From positions 22,639,286 through 22,703,285 of the forward strand of contig OU862913.1 of assembly GCA_917880885.1 (NCBI GenBank): DNA of 64,000 nt. The letters run 5' to 3'. The translations under genes and the position numbers were made by a program. This DNA is from Limnephilus marmoratus (Eukaryota; Arthropoda; Insecta; Trichoptera; Limnephilidae). Numbering within the stretch: the first letter of the stretch is position 1; each line of letters opens with the position of its first letter. The notes under the pieces are model-generated. The model was not told the DNA's origin. It made no database searches and was given only the letters and a program-made list of their open reading frames with translations. Below, piece after piece: positions 59,601-63,559 of this stretch.

Positions 59601-60217
59601 GAACTTAGATAAAAAGTATTATATGGTGTCCTCAAACGTGGGATGATTCAGTACATGATGCTATAATATCATAATAATATATATAAAATTATGACGAATG
59701 ACAAATGACTCGTGACGAATGACTCGTGACGAATGACTCGTGACGAACGACGAACGATGAATGACGAATTATGAATGACGAATGACGAATGACGAATGAC
59801 GGATTACGAATGACGAATGACGAATGATGAATGACGAATGACGAATGAAGAATGACGAATGACGAATGACGAATGACGAATGACGAATGACGAATGACGA
59901 ATGACGAATGACGAATGACGAATGACGAATGACGAATGACGAATGACGAATGACGAATGACGTATTATGAACGACGAACGATGAACGATGAACGATGAAC
60001 GATGCACGATGAACGATGAACGATGAACGACAAATGAAGAACGACGAACGACAGATGAATGATGGATGATAAATGATGAATGATAAACATATATTATTAT
60101 ATATGGTAGGTACCTGTGGACGCTTCCCAAATCTGAGTTCCATCATGGCTGATTTGCAGTTCTTGAGAGATACACACAATCCCGAATCACCAGATTCTTC
60201 TAGAATGCACGTGTCTC
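26499..60217 (-). CDS. Clip-domain trypsin-like serine protease (eight-exon assembly)
   Basis: Joining 60217-60114, 59175-58974, 53273-53122, 46706-46585, 41867-41718, 36390-36261, 30624-30490 and 26678-26499 gives 391 codons plus stop. Every junction has GT-AG and compatible phases. The product has a clip domain (six Cys, exons 1-2), a linker, an activation site PLVVGG, and a chymotrypsin-fold catalytic domain. The catalytic His is in LTAAHC (exon 4), Asp in NDIGLL (exon 5) and Ser in GDSGGPL (exon 8). Asp six residues before the Ser implies trypsin-like cleavage after Lys or Arg. Such zymogens act in haemolymph cascades (Toll activation, melanisation) in arthropods. It most resembles the snake/persephone/venom-protease group by memory. 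The signal peptide is missing and must lie upstream. Confidence 0.88.
26915..27602 (+). mobile_element. ~690-bp TIR element (family M), copy 1
   Basis: Ends are ACTCCAGTGAAAAATATTATGG on the left and the inverted GGAACTCCAGTTCAATTT on the right. Internal blocks (GAAATGTTTAGTGGTGACATCAC, GTGATGACGTCACACAATTC) are shared with 49384-50973 and 57350-58062. No transposase. A non-autonomous DNA element in the protease intron/3' flank. Confidence 0.6.
27677..28112. repeat. Two adjacent inverted-repeat pairs
   Basis: ACCAAGTCTTAAACAGTTT (27677) recurs inverted at about 27875. Next to it, CCAACTCAGAATGAAAC…AAAGGTCATTA (27928-27975) recurs inverted at 28055-28105. Both are small foldbacks without coding content. 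Confidence 0.5.
28500..28800. repeat. GC-rich dispersed repeat piece
   Basis: The text 'CTTTGCCTCCGGCAACCCGACGCTAAT' at about 28710 resembles 48245-48280 (CCTTGCCTCCGGCTACTCGACGCTGAAT). It is a dispersed repeat, probably from a LINE 3' region. A run of nine G lies near 28565. Confidence 0.4.
28850..29260 (+). pseudogene. 5'-truncated LINE, RT tail
   Basis: Frames read [14 protein letters not shown], then [17 protein letters not shown] and [14 protein letters not shown]. The SDRR…DL..L.KI..N and P.R.TR motifs link it to 32740, 34690 and 21620. Only the last ~130 residues of ORF2 remain. Confidence 0.7.
29265..29800. other. Unassigned, moderately GC-rich
   Basis: It holds short frames ([20 protein letters not shown] around 29550) without a domain I recognise. 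TGTTGTTATTGTCAATTAAC near 29728 hints at an old LTR end, but no partner LTR is seen. Confidence 0.3.
29805..30195 (+). mobile_element. Palindromic TIR element with TA flanks (family P)
   Basis: The left arm TATACAGGGTGTTAAGG… and the right arm …CTTAACACCCTGTATA are inverted over about 120 bases, including GACTTACTTTAACCAG and CCTGACATTATTTGGAG. TA at both ends fits a Tc1/mariner-type insertion. Relatives form the ends of 30791-33816 and a fragment at 63000-63120. Confidence 0.75.
30257..30430 (+). repeat. Repeat family C copy
   Basis: It starts AGCACTTGCATACTGCTT and ends ATACCAGGGCAGGTAAGTGG. Other copies at 48613, 49054, 51242 (-) and 51424 (-). The internal GCATAC…GTATGC pair can form a small hairpin. 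Confidence 0.65.
30490..30624 (-). CDS. Protease exon: specificity pocket
   Basis: Acceptor ATTTTCAG and donor TGTCAG/GTTTGT. 45 whole codons: [18 protein letters not shown], later [19 protein letters not shown] precedes GDSGG in the next exon and puts Asp at the base of the S1 pocket (trypsin-like). Entry and exit phase 0. Confidence 0.9.
30802..31712 (+). mobile_element. Non-autonomous hAT element with perfect 8-bp target duplication
   Basis: The TIR starts TAGTGTCTGACCGAA on the left and inverted TAGTGTCCGACCGAA on the right, fitting the hAT end rule (YARNG). ACAAGGTG flanks both sides (30794-30801 and 31713-31720) as an exact 8-bp duplication. Near each end GGTTTCGGTTTCGG repeats occur. 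No transposase frame. Confidence 0.85.
32330..32740 (+). pseudogene. hAT transposase C-terminal fragment
   Basis: Broken frames read [19 protein letters not shown], then [20 protein letters not shown] and [19 protein letters not shown]. '[20 protein letters not shown]' is the hAT dimerisation region as seen in ZBED5-like proteins. Stops and a shift after the Lys run make it non-functional. Confidence 0.7.
32611..33537 (+). mobile_element. LINE fragment flanked by ~130-bp direct repeats
   Basis: The stretch 32611-32737 (starts ACGCCTCAGGACGATCGAC) recurs at 33407-33537 with few changes. Between them lies a LINE tail: [35 protein letters not shown], then an AAAT-repeat end at 33385-33406. The flanking copies look like a target-site duplication of unusual length. 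Confidence 0.7.
34032..34680. other. No gene; small hairpin at 34032-34076
   Basis: TGCTATGACTCATTTAA and TTAAATGAGTCATATAGCA form a hairpin at 34032-34076. The rest is AT-rich with short frames and no recognised domain. Confidence 0.4.
34690..35243 (+). pseudogene. 5'-truncated LINE, RT tail with AAAT tail
   Basis: Reads [17 protein letters not shown], then FKVPARNT and [17 protein letters not shown]. It ends in an AATAAATAAATAAAT tail near 35226-35243. Same LINE family as 28850 and 32737. Confidence 0.7.
35400..36243 (+). repeat. T-rich minisatellite (second locus), split by repeat B
   Basis: Units like TTTTGTCACTGTTCTG fill 35400-35572 and 35915-36243, as at 25058-26475. A repeat-B copy (35585-35912) sits in the middle, so it inserted into an existing array. 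The right end is about 18 bases from the protease donor at 36260. Confidence 0.8.
35585..35912 (+). repeat. Repeat family B, near full length
   Basis: Starts GAGCTCCACACAGGAGGC, then the AAATAATTT palindrome, a purine-rich block, CACCCCTGCTAAATCACC and GGTTCCCGGGGCGGCGG, and ends CCCGCCTCCCAAA. A tract of T precedes it. About 330 bases; the reference copy for this family with 52470 (-) and 60498. Confidence 0.75.
36261..36390 (-). CDS. Protease exon: mid catalytic domain
   Basis: Acceptor TTTTCCCTCAG and donor CTGAAG/GTATGC. It encodes [16 protein letters not shown], then [20 protein letters not shown] and SGWG are hallmark trypsin-fold strands. The T-rich minisatellite starts about 18 bases past the donor. 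Confidence 0.9.
36400..36900. other. Intron sequence, nothing recognised
   Basis: AT-rich intron upstream of the protease exon at 36390. No repeat recognised. Confidence 0.4.
36905..37535 (-). pseudogene. 5'-truncated LINE, RT tail
   Basis: The minus-strand frame reads [34 protein letters not shown] and [16 protein letters not shown], then [14 protein letters not shown]. This is the thumb and C-terminal region of a Jockey/CR1-type ORF2, with 194 residues open. The endonuclease and RT core are missing. Confidence 0.75.
37975..38384 (+). repeat. 18-bp minisatellite, ~23 units
   Basis: The unit GGGGTGACCTACGACCTT repeats with point variation. Because 18 is divisible by 3, it is open on both strands: GVTYDL on + and KVVGHP on -. 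Open frames of 92 and 147 codons result. No start context, promoter or flanking domain supports translation. Confidence 0.9.
38385..38772. other. No gene recognised
   Basis: It contains short direct repeats (CACCGTTCACATCGAT, CACTTTTCGTAACAATC). No coding motif. Confidence 0.4.
38773..39704 (-). mobile_element. Mariner-like element, internally deleted
   Basis: TIRs TTAGGTCCTTACATATGAAA are at both ends, inverted, with TA at each flank (38771-38772 and 39705-39706). On the minus strand it encodes the N-terminal part of a transposase (39536-39135) and, further left, only the C-terminal end. The catalytic middle is missing. 932 bases. Confidence 0.8.
39135..39536 (-). pseudogene. Mariner transposase N-terminal fragment
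   Basis: Shifted frames read [59 protein letters not shown] and [20 protein letters not shown]. These are the paired helix-turn-helix DNA-binding domains. A frameshift near residue 28 and loss of the catalytic core make it dead. Confidence 0.75.
39880..40800 (+). pseudogene. LINE reverse-transcriptase fragment (RTE-like)
   Basis: Reads [22 protein letters not shown] around 39915-39960, [11 protein letters not shown] (catalytic FADD), [17 protein letters not shown], then [16 protein letters not shown]. After a frame change it reads [15 protein letters not shown] and [12 protein letters not shown]. The last motifs are typical of RTE-type and related LINE C-termini. It is 5'-truncated and frameshifted. 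Confidence 0.7.
40828..41640. repeat. Palindromic pair of tRNA-derived SINE heads (family D)
   Basis: At 40828-40985 a SINE head is inverted (minus strand: GGTTAACGCGC…GTTCAAGTCTTAGTTG). At 41450-41600 the same head runs on + (TTGGTTAACGCGCACC…GAGTTTGAGTCCCAGTTG, with a TGTGTCTTGTTCTC tail). The middle, including GGGTAGTTGCCC, recurs inverted at 47035-47110. Confidence 0.6.
41718..41867 (-). CDS. Protease exon: catalytic Asp
   Basis: Acceptor TTGTTCTAG and donor AGAGA/GTAAGT. It encodes [16 protein letters not shown], then [12 protein letters not shown] and YNDIGLLKL. The Asp of NDIGLL is the second catalytic residue. Entry phase 2, exit phase 2. Confidence 0.9.
42285..44201 (-). mobile_element. 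1.9-kb DNA transposon with ~140-bp subterminal repeats
   Basis: TIRs start TAGTACGAGAGCCCACGACC and are inverted at the other end. TAA flanks both sides (42282-42284, 44202-44204). The motif CATAGCAATAYGTCTGA lies at 42318, 42458, 42598 and 42738, exactly 140 bases apart, and inverted near 43871, 44010 and 44159. It inserted into a Penelope-like element. It encodes the frame at 43072-44001. Confidence 0.8.
43072..43779 (-). CDS. Transposon protein fragment with XPG/FEN-like GCDY motif
   Basis: The frame open from 44001 becomes protein-like at [20 protein letters not shown] (about 43770), followed by [20 protein letters not shown]. Later come [17 protein letters not shown] and a very acidic tail ([16 protein letters not shown]). 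GCDY plus a following basic helix resembles the H3TH region of XPG/FEN nucleases, which some DNA transposons (Academ type) carry. The family link is tentative. An intron may sit near 43150-43220, where the frame crosses GT/AG-like steps. It belongs to the transposon, not the host. Confidence 0.45.
   Translation of the reverse strand, partial: NENNVSESPAFHAMTGCDYNPALYRKSKKRPLTMLKNSKRYQEAFGDLGSYTSDSDKVFPVLEEFTCRLYNEKKINNVDLARLNIFSKTYKIKNDEASTTLILQLSNYDACNLPPCKTELEKHLLRTKYIAQVWSNAHTKTPTELNPADCGWYEDEGRFQFSWFSGNQLPELSNVILDDKSSSTTGTVYMAFAVNFINKFVIFTNDVYFTEEDVEDLPSDVESDFEDDDSESDSD
44583..44640 (+). mobile_element. hAT-like terminus
   Basis: CAGCAGGGTTTCCCAATCAGTGG followed by TCCGCGAGAG, in two pieces, is a hAT-type end. 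A comparable motif (inverted) is at 57105-57140. No partner end identified. Confidence 0.35.
44668..45409 (+). mobile_element. TIR element carrying a MADF-domain fragment
   Basis: The TIRs (AAGCTGGGTCCACACATG… and its inverse ending at 45409) extend over about 55 bases and include GTTCTTTTGTCCGTTCCGTT. TA flanks each side. The inside holds a decayed MADF-type reading frame. MADF/Myb-like proteins accompany the transposase in PIF/Harbinger elements, so this may be a Harbinger derivative. Confidence 0.65.
44930..45145 (+). pseudogene. MADF DNA-binding domain fragment
   Basis: Reads [19 protein letters not shown], then a stop (TGA), then [20 protein letters not shown] and [17 protein letters not shown]. 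The spacing matches the MADF fold (conserved aromatic and WxxL positions). The stop falls where a Trp is usual, so the copy is dead. Confidence 0.65.
45440..45592. other. No gene recognised
   Basis: Short AT-rich spacer between the MADF element and the mariner fragment. Confidence 0.4.
45593..45944 (+). mobile_element. Mariner-like element, 3' half only
   Basis: Frames read [24 protein letters not shown] and [24 protein letters not shown] is the DDD-catalytic region of mariner transposase. The right TIR ends at 45944 with TA following, the same TIR as 38773-39704. The left half is lost, and a frameshift follows FYR. Confidence 0.75.
46099..46520 (+). repeat. Full-length tRNA-derived SINE (family A)
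   Basis: Box A TAGTCCAGTGG, box B GGTTCGAACCC, then the family body, the CCCCAATTGGGG palindrome and an A tail (46500-46519). Nearly the same as 24410-24830. It ends 64 bases from the protease His exon. Confidence 0.8.
46585..46706 (-). CDS. Protease exon: catalytic His
   Basis: Acceptor GATTGCTTGCAG and donor ATCG/GTAAGA. It encodes [20 protein letters not shown], then [17 protein letters not shown]. The His in TAAHC is the first member of the catalytic triad. It enters in phase 0 and leaves in phase 2. Confidence 0.9.
46785..47440. repeat. Family D SINE-head pair, second copy
   Basis: The inverted head at 46795-46990 reads, on the minus strand, GGTTCGAGTCCCAGCTGCGA-like. The + head remnant at 47305-47400 reads GGGTTCGACTCCCAGTTGCG with a GTGTCTTGTTCTC tail. 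Between them GGCAACTACCC is inverted relative to 41060. Same architecture as 40828-41640. Confidence 0.6.
47495..47880. mobile_element. Palindromic element with TTAGG tract, copy 1
   Basis: The two halves are reverse complements: CACTGTAAAAGCCCGAAC… and …GGGCTTTTACGGTAAC. Central arms read ACCTAACCTAACC (47588-47622) and GTTAGGTTAGGTTAGG (47729-47758). Flanking blocks GGTAAATCCTAAGATTT and ACCATTAGAATTTAG are also mirrored. Copy 2 at 55341. Confidence 0.8.
47905..48200 (-). pseudogene. LINE C-terminal fragment
   Basis: Minus-strand frames read [17 protein letters not shown], then [20 protein letters not shown] and [14 protein letters not shown]. This is the tail after the RT in RTE-like LINEs ('LGHILR…; G+RGPGRR…SWL.N'). 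Frameshifted and 5'-truncated. Confidence 0.6.
48230..49240 (+). repeat. Repeat family C, two tandem copies with longer body
   Basis: Copies end at about 48786 and 49237, each closing with AGCACTTGCATACTGCTT (or GCTTAC) … TAACCATCTGTTAC … CAGGGCGGGTAAGTGGTGG. Their bodies share a 'tgctggnactgccaa' block and a later CAG.TGCTTG block. Minus-strand copies lie at 51242-52000. Confidence 0.6.
49384..50973 (-). mobile_element. Family M TIR element, interrupted copy
   Basis: The left end AACTCCAGTCTATTTTT (49386) and the right end (TTTTTCACTAAGTTCCTTA) match 57350-58062. Internal blocks (GACGTCATCACT, AATCAGCTG, GTGACGTCACCAC) are in order. It is split by two inserts: 49580-49930, with hairpin ends TAGTAGGGGAGCCCA and inverse, and 50331-50815. 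Confidence 0.6.
50331..50815. other. GC-rich insert in the family M element
   Basis: A block of about 40 bases (TTAGAGGGTCGTACCATAGG…GCGCAACTAAG) is repeated at about 50479 and 50568. The open frame at 50577-50804 is Arg-rich with no motif. I do not recognise the source. Confidence 0.4.
50974..51241. other. No gene recognised
   Basis: Contains a moderately GC-rich part (51110-51240) that runs into the repeat C copy. No motif. Confidence 0.4.
51242..52000 (-). repeat. Repeat family C, two tandem copies (inverted)
   Basis: Minus-strand copies at 51242-51415 and 51424-51604 with AGCACTTGCATACTGCTT ends. The body extends to about 52000 and mirrors 48290-48600 (GGCTAAGGGACACGGAAG, then TGGTACTTGCCAATTGATT). 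Confidence 0.6.
52001..52465. other. Unassigned
   Basis: AT-rich. An A-run follows a GTTAGGGAG block at 52085. Nothing coding. Confidence 0.4.
52470..52797 (-). repeat. Repeat family B, near full length (inverted)
   Basis: The minus strand reads GAGTTCCACACAGGAGACCC…AATAATTTCTCTCAGGGCC, then the purine-rich block and CACCCCTGCTAAATCAC, ending GGTTCCCGGGGCAGCGG and CCCGCCTC. Compare 35585-35912. Confidence 0.75.
53050..53105 (+). repeat. GACA/GATA microsatellite
   Basis: Imperfect (GACA)n with GATA variants, about 55 bases. It ends about 16 bases from the protease donor at 53121. Confidence 0.85.
53122..53273 (-). CDS. Protease exon: linker and activation site
   Basis: Acceptor TTCTTTCAG and donor CACATG/GTAAAT. 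It encodes CIDLAESVY, then [18 protein letters not shown] and SEFPHM. The Cys before the cleavage site would link the clip chain to the catalytic domain. The cleavage bond (before VVGG) follows Leu, not Arg/Lys, as in snake- or persephone-type proteases that have unusual activators. Confidence 0.85.
53340..54910 (+). pseudogene. Degenerate LINE split by a SINE-like insertion
   Basis: Reads [51 protein letters not shown] and later [16 protein letters not shown] pieces. After the insertion (54084-54311) it reads [19 protein letters not shown] and [17 protein letters not shown] motifs 3-5 are recognisable, but stops and shifts interrupt them. Orientation opposite to the protease gene. Confidence 0.7.
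54084..54311 (-). repeat. SINE-like hairpin with 14-bp target duplication
   Basis: TTAAATATTTTGGA occurs at 54070-54083 and again at 54312-54325. Inside, 54138-54178 and 54280-54320 are inverted arms of 41 bases with one mismatch (AAATGAAGACAATATAAGCG). Between them the minus strand reads GGTTCGAGTCCCAG, a box B. Confidence 0.7.
54911..55340. other. No gene recognised
   Basis: AT-rich, likely the 3' flank of the decayed LINE at 53340-54910. Confidence 0.4.
55341..55726. mobile_element. Palindromic element with TTAGG tract, copy 2
   Basis: Ends TGTTACCGTAAAAGTCCGAA and inverse (…GGGCTTTTACAGTAACA), flanked by ATATA-type sequence. Arms include CCTAACCTAAACTAACC at 55455 and GTTAGGTTAGG… at 55573-55615. 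Very close to 47495-47880. No protein. Confidence 0.8.
55727..56815. other. AT-rich, nothing coding recognised
   Basis: T/C-rich low complexity (55970-56120) and A runs (56340-56470). A LINE remnant may lie at 55735-55870, but no motif is clear. Confidence 0.4.
56845..56945 (+). repeat. tRNA-like SINE head
   Basis: GGCGCACTGGTATAGTGTG approximates a box A region and GGTTCGAATCC is a perfect box B, followed by an A-rich tail (AAAAAAATAAAC). About 90 bases, not a functional tRNA because the arms do not pair well. Confidence 0.5.
57065..57145. mobile_element. hAT-like terminus
   Basis: GGCCGCAGGTTCCCACCCCTAG, inverted, resembles the 'CAGGGGTGGGAACCTGCGGCC' end common to hAT elements. The other end is not identified. 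Confidence 0.35.
57352..58062 (-). mobile_element. Family M TIR element, copy 3
   Basis: The left end GAACTCCAGTCCAATTTTT and right end CACTGGAGTTCCTTA are inverted. Internal GTGACGTCATCAC, GCAATCAGCTG and GTGACGTCAGCAC blocks match copies 1 and 2. 711 bases. No transposase. Confidence 0.65.
58118..58937. mobile_element. Foldback element with repeated arms
   Basis: The left arm carries GACTAATATCTA / GACGAATATCTA units at about 58150-58285. The right arm carries the inverse TAGATATTAGTC / TAGATATTCGTC at 58758-58935, spaced about 30-40 bases. The middle is unrelated AT-rich DNA with a GTTAGGTTAGGTTAGG tract near 58526. Arms built from short tandem motifs are typical of foldback (FB/Galileo-like) elements. 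Confidence 0.7.
58974..59175 (-). CDS. Protease exon: second half of clip domain and linker
   Basis: Acceptor TTTAG and donor ACA/GTAAGT. It encodes [17 protein letters not shown], giving clip cysteines 4, 5 and 6, then a Ser/Pro/Arg-rich linker (about 50 residues) up to KTGQKAWD. It leaves in phase 1. A foldback element begins about 37 bases past the donor. Confidence 0.85.
59220..59690. other. Intron sequence, nothing recognised
   Basis: AT-rich. An ACAGACAGACAGACACACA microsatellite lies near 59505. No gene. Confidence 0.4.
59695..60090 (+). repeat. 7-bp minisatellite (GACGAAT)n
   Basis: About 55 units of TGACGAA with GAACGAT and GAATGAT variants toward the right. Frames on the minus strand (SSFVIRH repeats) are artefacts. 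It lies in the protease intron just after the clip exon donor. Confidence 0.9.
60114..60217 (-). CDS. Protease exon: first half of clip domain
   Basis: Acceptor TTTTTAG and donor CAG/GTACCT. It encodes [14 protein letters not shown], then [10 protein letters not shown]: clip-domain cysteines 1, 2 and 3 with normal spacing. It enters in phase 1 and leaves in phase 0. A 7-bp minisatellite begins about 24 bases past the donor. Confidence 0.85.
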
Positions 60218-60239
60218 CTAAAAACGTATTAAAAACATT

Positions 60240-60490
60240 TAGATATTATTTATTAAAAAAATTGGAATTGGAATTTTTTGCATTTCCGAAATTTTCGGTT
60301 TTTTGGAAACTCAACACGTCACTCAGATTATAACACAAGTTTCCAGGCGGAATAAAAAATCGTTTGGTTTTATATATAAAAATAGCACATCTTTGAAAAA
60401 AGGGTCACCTTTTATTTTGATATCAGTTATTTGTAGAAGTAATTTTTTTTTCATTAGAACCTTATGATTAGGTATTTTAAATGACTTTTT
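60240..60490. other. Intron sequence, nothing recognised
   Basis: AT-rich intron upstream of the clip exon. No repeat recognised. Confidence 0.4.
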
Positions 60491-60497
60491 TTTTTAC

Positions 60498-60800
60498 ACG
60501 AGCTCCACACAAATAATTTCCCTCAGGGCCTATGTCATCTTTGGGGATGCTGTGTGGAGGGTTTTTTAGGGAAAGGAAGGAGGAGAGTTCTGGGAAGGAA
60601 AAGGGTTTAAGGGGTGGGTAGGAATCTGGGGTTCAGTATGTCCTGATCATCCGCCTCCAAGACCTAGACAAACCTCATCCCATGAACCCGGGCACCCCTG
60701 CTAAATCACCAAACGTAGTGAACCACTTGGGGTGACCTATTGCAGAGGTGTTGGTTATCCAATAAAGGTTCCCGGGGCGGCGGTACCCATTCCCGCCCCC
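60498..60800 (+). repeat. Repeat family B copy
   Basis: GAGCTCCACACAAATAATTTCC (head palindrome partly deleted), the purine-rich block, GGGCACCCCTGCTAAATCAC, then GTTCCCGGGGCGGCGG and CCCGCCCC. About 300 bases. Confidence 0.7.
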
Positions 60801-60999
60801 AAAAATGAATTCGCGGTGTAAAACATTAAAAAAACTGAGAGATATGCGTTGTTCTTATGCGAGAAATTTATAATATATTTTTCATCTTTCTTCAAATAAT
60901 AAAACAAAAATAGTTATAATAGTATTAAAAAATTAAAATAATTTTATAATCAAAACTTTTATGTTAAACGTTTACTGCTTTTTTTTTTAAATGTTAATA

Positions 61000-61550
61000 C
61001 CTCACAAGAGTCCCAGCTGCTCCCGTCTGGAGCCGGTGAGACTATGGCATCACCAATTGGGGTATGTTGTGAGGCTGAAGATAGTAGTGAGGGGAAAAAG
61101 GTGTGGGAGAGGAAGGTGCGGGAGTACCTGGCTATTCAGATCTGGTCACCAAACACGTCTAAAACCATTTCCAATTTAATGTTTCAAAGACCCAATCACG
61201 ACCCATGACGGCTGGCGTAGTCGAACTTTGATTAATTTGTGTTATTTCACAAATAATACATTAAAAATAATATATAGTATATTTGCGGCACGTTCCGGAG
61301 TGGAAGATCGCTCTCAGTATCGCCATGGTGTATGACCACCATTCAAAATTGAAACGTTGCATGAAATAACTATAGCCGTGTTTGGTGACCAGATCTGAAT
61401 AGCCAGGTACTTCCCCACCTTCCTCTTCCCCACCTCCTTTCTCTCCACAAAATTTTCAGCCTCACAACATACCCCAATTGGGGATTGCATAGTCTCACTG
61501 GCTCCAGACGGGAGCAGCTGCGACTCTTCTGAAGTATTCATTTAAAGAAA
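61000..61550. repeat. Inverted pair of SINE family A tails
   Basis: 61000-61195 is a minus-oriented tail (GAGACTATGGCATCACCAAT; frame [15 protein letters not shown] on +). 61215-61550 is a plus-oriented copy lacking the tRNA head (TTTGCGGCACGTTCCGG…CCCCAATTGGGG). Together they form a foldback-like pair. Confidence 0.65.
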
Positions 61551-61569
61551 AAAAAATCATGAGAATCTA

Positions 61570-62970
61570 GTATCCTACAACGGAAGCAATCTTCCGAACA
61601 GGACCTCGATTGATATGTTTGGTGTAACTCTAAGTGACCAGCTCAGGTACGGGGCTCTATCGAAAATTGCAGCCTGCAGATATTTTAATTGTACACATCT
61701 GCTAACCCTGTAAAAATCACAAGTGCGCCCCACGGTTGAATTTGGCAGCCACTTCTGGTCTGGAGCTCCAAAATACAGGAAAAAAACAATTGACTCAGTG
61801 CAGAAACGGGCGGCCAGTTTGTTAGATTTTCCAGTATTAACAGACGGATTATCTGTTATTATTTGGGCGCGCGTTTGGTGCGTTTCCCGACTATGCACCG
61901 GTGCCAGGGCTGGGCAAAATACATGCTTTGCTGTAATTAAAATACAAATTACAAAATACTTTTTCGCATGTATTTAAAATACGAAATACAAAATACTTTC
62001 AAGTCGTGTTTTTGAAATACAAAAATACATATAAAATACAGTATTTTAACCATTTTTTTTTTAATTTCATTAATTGCAAAATACATTTGGTTTTGGTAGA
62101 ACCTTTGGTTGCAATAAATTGTCGTAAGTTCCCTTATCTAAGGGTGCGTTTCCATAGAAGCAAAGTTGAGCAGAGTGAAACAGACGTGCAAAAATTGACC
62201 AATCATATTGCTCAAAAGACACATCTCATCTTCGCTCCACTTATAAAGTTTTGTGGTATAGGACCCAGATGTTAGATAATAATAATAAATAATTATTATA
62301 ATACCACGACATTTGTATAGAGCAGTTTTGTATTATTTCGCTTCAAGTGCGTTCTACTGTAATTAACTTAAAAATAATCTAGTATTCAGTCAAATTATTC
62401 CTATAGTGCTTGCTCTAATATTATGACAAAAAATGTACACTATAAAGCAATGACAAGTATAACATAATATGATACAAATATGATAGAAAATGTACAATAA
62501 CAGTGCTATTATAGCACAGAACTCTAAATATATTTACATACACAATATATTGCTTTGGATTCTAGCGTTTTTAGTCTACATGTTATCTATGTGAGTTTAT
62601 TTTTCATTATCATTATTAAGATCGCTAAATGTATTTGAAAATGTATTTTGAAGCCATAAGTATTTGAAATACAAATTACAAAATACCTCAGCATCAGGTA
62701 ATTGAAATACCAATTACAAAATACATTTTTAGGACATAATTGAAATGCAAATACAAAATACGTATTTGTATTTCAAATACGTATTTCAATTACAAGTAAT
62801 TCAAATACTGCCCAGCCCTGACCGGAGCCGAGGGGATCAATGATGCTAATTCCTCGGAGCATCTTCCATTGAATTGCCGGTAGAACAAGGAAAGCATTTT
62901 CACCCGAGTGTTCTAAAGATAGCGATCCGTTTAAGATGGGAGAATCAATTAAATAAAAAAAGGAACTCCA
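61570..62970 (+). pseudogene. LINE RT tail, split by a hAT element
   Basis: Reads LGVTLSDQLRYGALSKIAA, then VRPTVEFGSHFWSGAPKY and SVQKRAASLLDFP before the hAT element. It continues at 62829 (GGGGATCAATGATGCTAATTCC), as in 24150. Frameshifts present. Confidence 0.65.
61905..62820 (+). mobile_element. Non-autonomous hAT element with 8-bp duplication
   Basis: Ends CAGGGCTGGGCAAAATAC and, inverted, CAGGGCTGGGCAGTATTTG. Flanking octamers ACCGGTGC (61897-61904) and ACCGGAGC (62821-62828) differ by one base. Subterminal AAATACAAATTACAAAATAC motifs are repeated at both ends. 916 bases, no transposase. Confidence 0.8.
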
Positions 62971-62999
62971 GTGTAAAATAATGTGATGAGCCAAATATA

Positions 63000-63120
63000 T
63001 TAAGTGTGTTAAAGGACTTACTTGACTTACTTTAACCAGTAATTCCTGACATTATTTGGAGCGAAAAAGGTGCTTAAATGAAAATTTGATCTCCGGTCAC
63101 ATTTCCTTGTTTTTCTTTTC
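63000..63120 (+). repeat. Family P arm fragment
   Basis: GACTTACTTTAACCAGTAAT, CCTGACATTATTTGGAGCG and ATCTCCGGTCACATTT match the left arm of 29805-30195. The opposite arm is missing. Confidence 0.65.
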
Positions 63121-63209
63121 AAATAAAAACACAGAAAATCAAAAGGTATTAGACAGCTAGGGTTTATGGCAGAGGTTTGAAAAATTAATGTAACGGGTAT
63201 GGAGGAGGA

Positions 63210-63229
63210 GGGGGGGGGGGGGGGGGGGG
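63210..63229 (+). repeat. 20-base G homopolymer
   Basis: Twenty consecutive G after GGAGGAGGA. Could be a true G tract or an assembly or sequencing artefact. Confidence 0.9.
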
Positions 63230-63289
63230 TGAGTGGCGCGTGCGAAGTTAGTAAATAATATGTTCTTTAATGAGCGAATTTTGAAAGCA

Positions 63290-63420
63290 AAGTAAGAGCA
63301 GAGAAAGCAGAGATCCTCAGTTCGATTCCCGGTTGCAATCGTTACGTTTTTATTTTTCTATGACTTCTCTGTTTCATGTTTCATTTAGATTTATAAATTT
63401 TATATTCTTATTCAGTTATA
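63290..63420 (+). repeat. SINE box-B fragment
   Basis: CAGTTCGATTCCCGGTTGCA is a near-box B, followed by a TTCTCTGTTTCATG tail like family D. The head is degenerate. Confidence 0.45.
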
Positions 63421-63559
63421 TTTTTAAAAACTACAATCAGAATCAAACTACAATTACTCGAAAACGAAAGTTTAAATCAAAAAAGTTATACCATCAGACT
63501 CCAAGTGAGTGGAATAAAGTTTCTCGCTTGTACCACGAGTTTTTATATACCCTGTATCA

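Noticed and set aside
59695..60090. CRISPR-like direct repeats
   Set aside because: 7-bp units without unique spacers in a eukaryotic intron. It is a minisatellite.
59769..60179. 136-codon minus frame ending in SSFVIRH repeats
   Set aside because: Only its first ~20 codons are real: they are part of the clip-domain exon. The rest is intron minisatellite read through.
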